Below, one piece after another: positions 6,147 through 8,069 of a stretch of DNA of 8,069 bases. Origin of the DNA: Acidimicrobiia bacterium (GTDB lineage: Bacteria; Actinomycetota; Acidimicrobiia; Acidimicrobiales; Poriferisodalaceae); NCBI GenBank assembly GCA_026983855.1, contig JALSTE010000670.1:1-8069 (forward strand), in the 5' to 3' direction. The notes under the pieces are model-generated. The model was not told the origin of the DNA, did not search any database, and worked only from the letters and a program-made list of their open reading frames with translations. The translations under genes were made by a program, and so were the position numbers. How positions within the stretch are numbered: the stretch's first letter is position 1; each line of letters begins with the position of its first letter.

Positions 6147-7550
6147 ATGTTCGACTCCCTGAGTGACCGATTCGAAGGCATCCTCGGGCGCCTCAAGGGC
6201 CGGGGCCGCCTGAGCGAGGGCGACGTCGACGAGGTCATGAGGGAGATCCGTCTGGCCCTGCTGGAGGCCGACGTCAACTTCACGGTGGTGAAGAAGTTCG
6301 TGGCCCGGGTGAAGGAGCGGGCCCTGGGGGCGGAGGTCTCGACCAGCCTCACCCCGGGTCAGCAGGTGGTGAAGATCGTCAACGAGGAGCTGACCGGCAT
6401 CCTCGGCGGGGAGACCCTGCGGGTCACCTTCGCCGCCAAACCGCCCACGGTGGTGCTCATGGCCGGTCTCCAGGGTTCGGGCAAGACCACCAGCTCGGCC
6501 AAACTGGCCCGCTGGTTCAAGAGTCAGGGCCGCCACCCCCTGCTGGTGGGGGCCGACCTCCAGCGCCCCGCCGCGGTGGAGCAGCTCCGCACCCTGGGCG
6601 AACGGGCCGGGGTGCCGGTGTACAGCGAGCCCACCGATCCCGTGGCCGTGGCCCGGCAGGCCATAGAGGAGGCCCGCCGCACCGGCCGGGACGTGGTCAT
6701 CTGCGACACCGCCGGCCGCCTGGCCATCGACCAGGCCCTGATGGAGGAGATCTCCGACATCTCCGGGGCCATCGAACCGGACTACACGTTCCTCGTCATC
6801 GACGCCATGACCGGCCAGGACGCCGTCAACACCGCCGAGGCGTTCCACGAGACCCTGGAGCTGGACGGGGTCATCCTCACCAAGCTGGACGGTGACGCCC
6901 GCGGCGGCGCCGCCCTGTCGGTCAAGGAGGTGGTCGGTCGCCCCATCGCCTTCGCCTCCACCGGCGAGAACCTGGAGGACTTCGACCTCTTCCACCCCGA
7001 TCGCATGGCCGACCGCATCCTGGGGATGGGCGACGTCCTCACCCTCATCGAGAAGGCCGAGGCGGTCTTCGAGGAGGAGCAGGCTGAGGAGGCCGCCCGC
7101 CGCCTCATGGAGGGGAAGTTCACCTTCGACGACTTCCTCGAGCAACTGGCGGCGGTGAAGAAGATGGGGAACATGGGCTCCCTGCTCAAGATGATGCCCG
7201 GCATCCCCAAGGAACTGAAGAACGCCGAGATCGACGACCGTCAGATGGCCCGGGTGGAGGCCATCGTCCACTCCATGACCCCCGAGGAGAGGACCCACCC
7301 CGAGATCATCGACGGGTCCCGGCGGGCCCGGATCGCCCGGGGCAGTGGCACCTCGCCGGCCCAGGTGACGGCCCTGCTCAAGCAGTTCAAGGACATGCAG
7401 AAGATGATGCAGGGCATGTCGGGGGCGGGATTCCGCAAGGCCAAGGCCCGCAAGAACAAGAAGGCCCGCAAGGGCCGCAAGGGCAAGAGGGTCACCGCAT
7501 CCAAGCGCCGTCCCAGTCCCAGGGTTCCCCTCGAGCTTCCGGGACGATAG
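6147..7550 (+). CDS. ffh: signal recognition particle protein Ffh (SRP54 GTPase)
   Basis: A 467-residue SRP GTPase. It binds signal sequences of nascent membrane and secreted proteins together with SRP RNA and docks with FtsY at the membrane. The helical N domain starts MFDSLSDRFEGILGRLKGRG and spans about 1-90. The G domain (about 95-300) carries G1 GLQGSGKTT (107-115), the DLQRPAA segment (137-143), G3 DTAGR (187-191), G4 TKLDGDARGG (245-254) and a closing STGENLEDFDLFHPDRM segment, then ILGMGD. The Met-rich M domain (about 325-430) includes KKMGNMGSLLKMMPG and MQKMMQGM for signal binding, and SRRARIARGSGTS (391-403), the SRP-RNA binding motif. After the M domain comes an extra tail of about 35 residues, rich in Lys and Arg (430-455). 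The first G5 residue is Ser where Gly is common, probably harmless. It is followed after 98 bases by rpsP, a standard neighbour. Confidence 0.97.
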   Translation: MFDSLSDRFEGILGRLKGRGRLSEGDVDEVMREIRLALLEADVNFTVVKKFVARVKERALGAEVSTSLTPGQQVVKIVNEELTGILGGETLRVTFAAKPPTVVLMAGLQGSGKTTSSAKLARWFKSQGRHPLLVGADLQRPAAVEQLRTLGERAGVPVYSEPTDPVAVARQAIEEARRTGRDVVICDTAGRLAIDQALMEEISDISGAIEPDYTFLVIDAMTGQDAVNTAEAFHETLELDGVILTKLDGDARGGAALSVKEVVGRPIAFASTGENLEDFDLFHPDRMADRILGMGDVLTLIEKAEAVFEEEQAEEAARRLMEGKFTFDDFLEQLAAVKKMGNMGSLLKMMPGIPKELKNAEIDDRQMARVEAIVHSMTPEERTHPEIIDGSRRARIARGSGTSPAQVTALLKQFKDMQKMMQGMSGAGFRKAKARKNKKARKGRKGKRVTASKRRPSPRVPLELPGR

Positions 7551-7640
7551 GCTCTTCCTTCGTCCTGGACGCGCCTTTCACCGCGCTCACATCCAGCCAC
7601 CCCCGAGAAACTGCCCGGTCCCAGTCCACGGACCGCTGAA

Positions 7641-7646
7641 GGAGAG
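7641..7646 (+). promoter_or_regulatory. ribosome binding site of rpsP
   Basis: AAGGAGAG (7639-7646) lies just before the ATG at 7649. It is the strongest Shine-Dalgarno match in the window, as expected for a highly expressed ribosomal protein gene, although the spacing is short. Confidence 0.6.
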
Positions 7647-7648
7647 AA

Positions 7649-8069
7649 ATGGCCGTTCGACTCCGCTTGACGCGGATGGGAAAGAAGAAGCAGCCGACCT
7701 ACCGCATCGTCGCTGCCGACAGCCGGGCTCCCCGTGACGGTCGCTTCCTGGAGATCATCGGGACCTACCAGCCCCGCCTGGAACCCTCCGGTCTGAGGGT
7801 CGACGACACCAAGGCCCTCAAGTGGCTCCGCACCGGCGCCAAGCCTTCGGAGACGGTGGAGAAGCTGTTCCGGATCTCCGGCACCTGGGAGTACTTCGAG
7901 GCCGGCACCGACCCCGCCCCCGTGGTCGAGGAGCCCGCCCCGGAGCCCGAGGAGGCCCCGCCGGCGAAGGTCGCTGAGCCCGCCGCCGAGGCTCAGCCCG
8001 AGACCGAGGCTTCCGAGGCCGCCCCGGCGCCTGAGGCCGAGGCCGAGACAGACACCGCCGAAGACACCG
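7649..8069 (+). CDS. rpsP: 30S ribosomal protein S16 with long acidic tail, partial
   Basis: The first 140 residues of the gene are visible; it runs off the window without a stop. Residues 1-85 are ribosomal protein S16, a small-subunit assembly protein that binds 16S rRNA. The opening MAVRLRLTRMGKKKQPTYRI is followed by VAADSRAPRDGRFLEIIGTYQP (conserved, with Gln where Asn is usual in GTYNP), then a WLRTGAKPSETVEKLF stretch matching the usual W-x-x-x-GA-x-P-(S/T)-(E/D)-TV region. S16 is normally 75-90 residues, but here a Glu/Ala/Pro-rich tail of more than 50 residues follows from about residue 87 (EEPAPEPEEAPPAKVAEPA and on). Extended S16 tails of this composition are known in Actinobacteria; their role is unclear. 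The gene normally leads into a KH-domain RNA-binding protein gene, rimM, trmD and rplS, which would lie beyond the window. Confidence 0.96.
   Translation, partial: MAVRLRLTRMGKKKQPTYRIVAADSRAPRDGRFLEIIGTYQPRLEPSGLRVDDTKALKWLRTGAKPSETVEKLFRISGTWEYFEAGTDPAPVVEEPAPEPEEAPPAKVAEPAAEAQPETEASEAAPAPEAEAETDTAEDT

Noticed and set aside
6132..7298. Open frame (388 codons, -) antisense to ffh.
   Set aside because: The Gly/His/Leu-rich product has no domain, and ffh is certain on the other strand.
7617..7634. Hairpin GGTCC/GGACC between ffh and rpsP.
   Set aside because: The stem is only five pairs with an eight-base loop, no T-run follows, and it sits close to the rpsP ribosome site. Chance pairing in GC-rich DNA is likely.

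Overview
The window is GC-rich (roughly two thirds G+C by eye) and almost fully coding. It looks like chromosomal DNA from a high-GC actinobacterium. The clues are the DUF2510 domain, the 13E12/DUF222-type HNH protein end, the twin-arginine lipoprotein, GTG/TTG start candidates and the ffh-rpsP order. Acidimicrobiia would fit, but that is an inference from general gene style and not a proven placement.

Layout. Positions 2-199 (+) hold the 3' end of an HNH-nuclease gene. It converges on an acyl-CoA dehydrogenase gene (223-1377, -). Upstream of that, on the same strand, is a three-gene ABC import operon transcribed right to left: ATPase (4161-4982), a permease with two fused membrane domains (2584-4164) and a lipoprotein solute-binding protein (1495-2544). 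A perfect 15-bp inverted repeat just after the binding-protein stop (1448-1487) probably ends this operon before the dehydrogenase gene. Positions 4983-5124 hold the operon's control region, with short symmetric and direct repeats in a locally AT-richer patch. Next on the minus strand is a DUF2510-scramblase-like protein (5125-5988). It diverges from the housekeeping pair ffh (6147-7550, +) and rpsP (7649 to the window end, +), which normally begins the rpsP-rimM-trmD-rplS ribosome cluster.

How the genes work together. The ABC genes form one importer of the nitrate/taurine/thiamine-precursor superfamily. The ATPase and permease overlap by ATGA, which implies translational coupling. The binding protein resembles the NMT1/THI5 (ThiY-like) group in its mature N-terminus, so a pyrimidine or other small heterocycle is a reasonable guess at the substrate, but nothing nearby confirms it. 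Ffh serves co-translational membrane targeting and S16 the 30S subunit. The scramblase-like and dehydrogenase genes have no clear functional link to their neighbours.

I found no CRISPR array, tRNA, rRNA, insertion sequence or recognisable riboswitch, and no convincing new multi-gene system. The features most worth a second look are the fused permease with its ATPase-permease-binding protein gene order, the repeat-bearing control region, the DUF2510-scramblase protein and the long acidic tail on S16.
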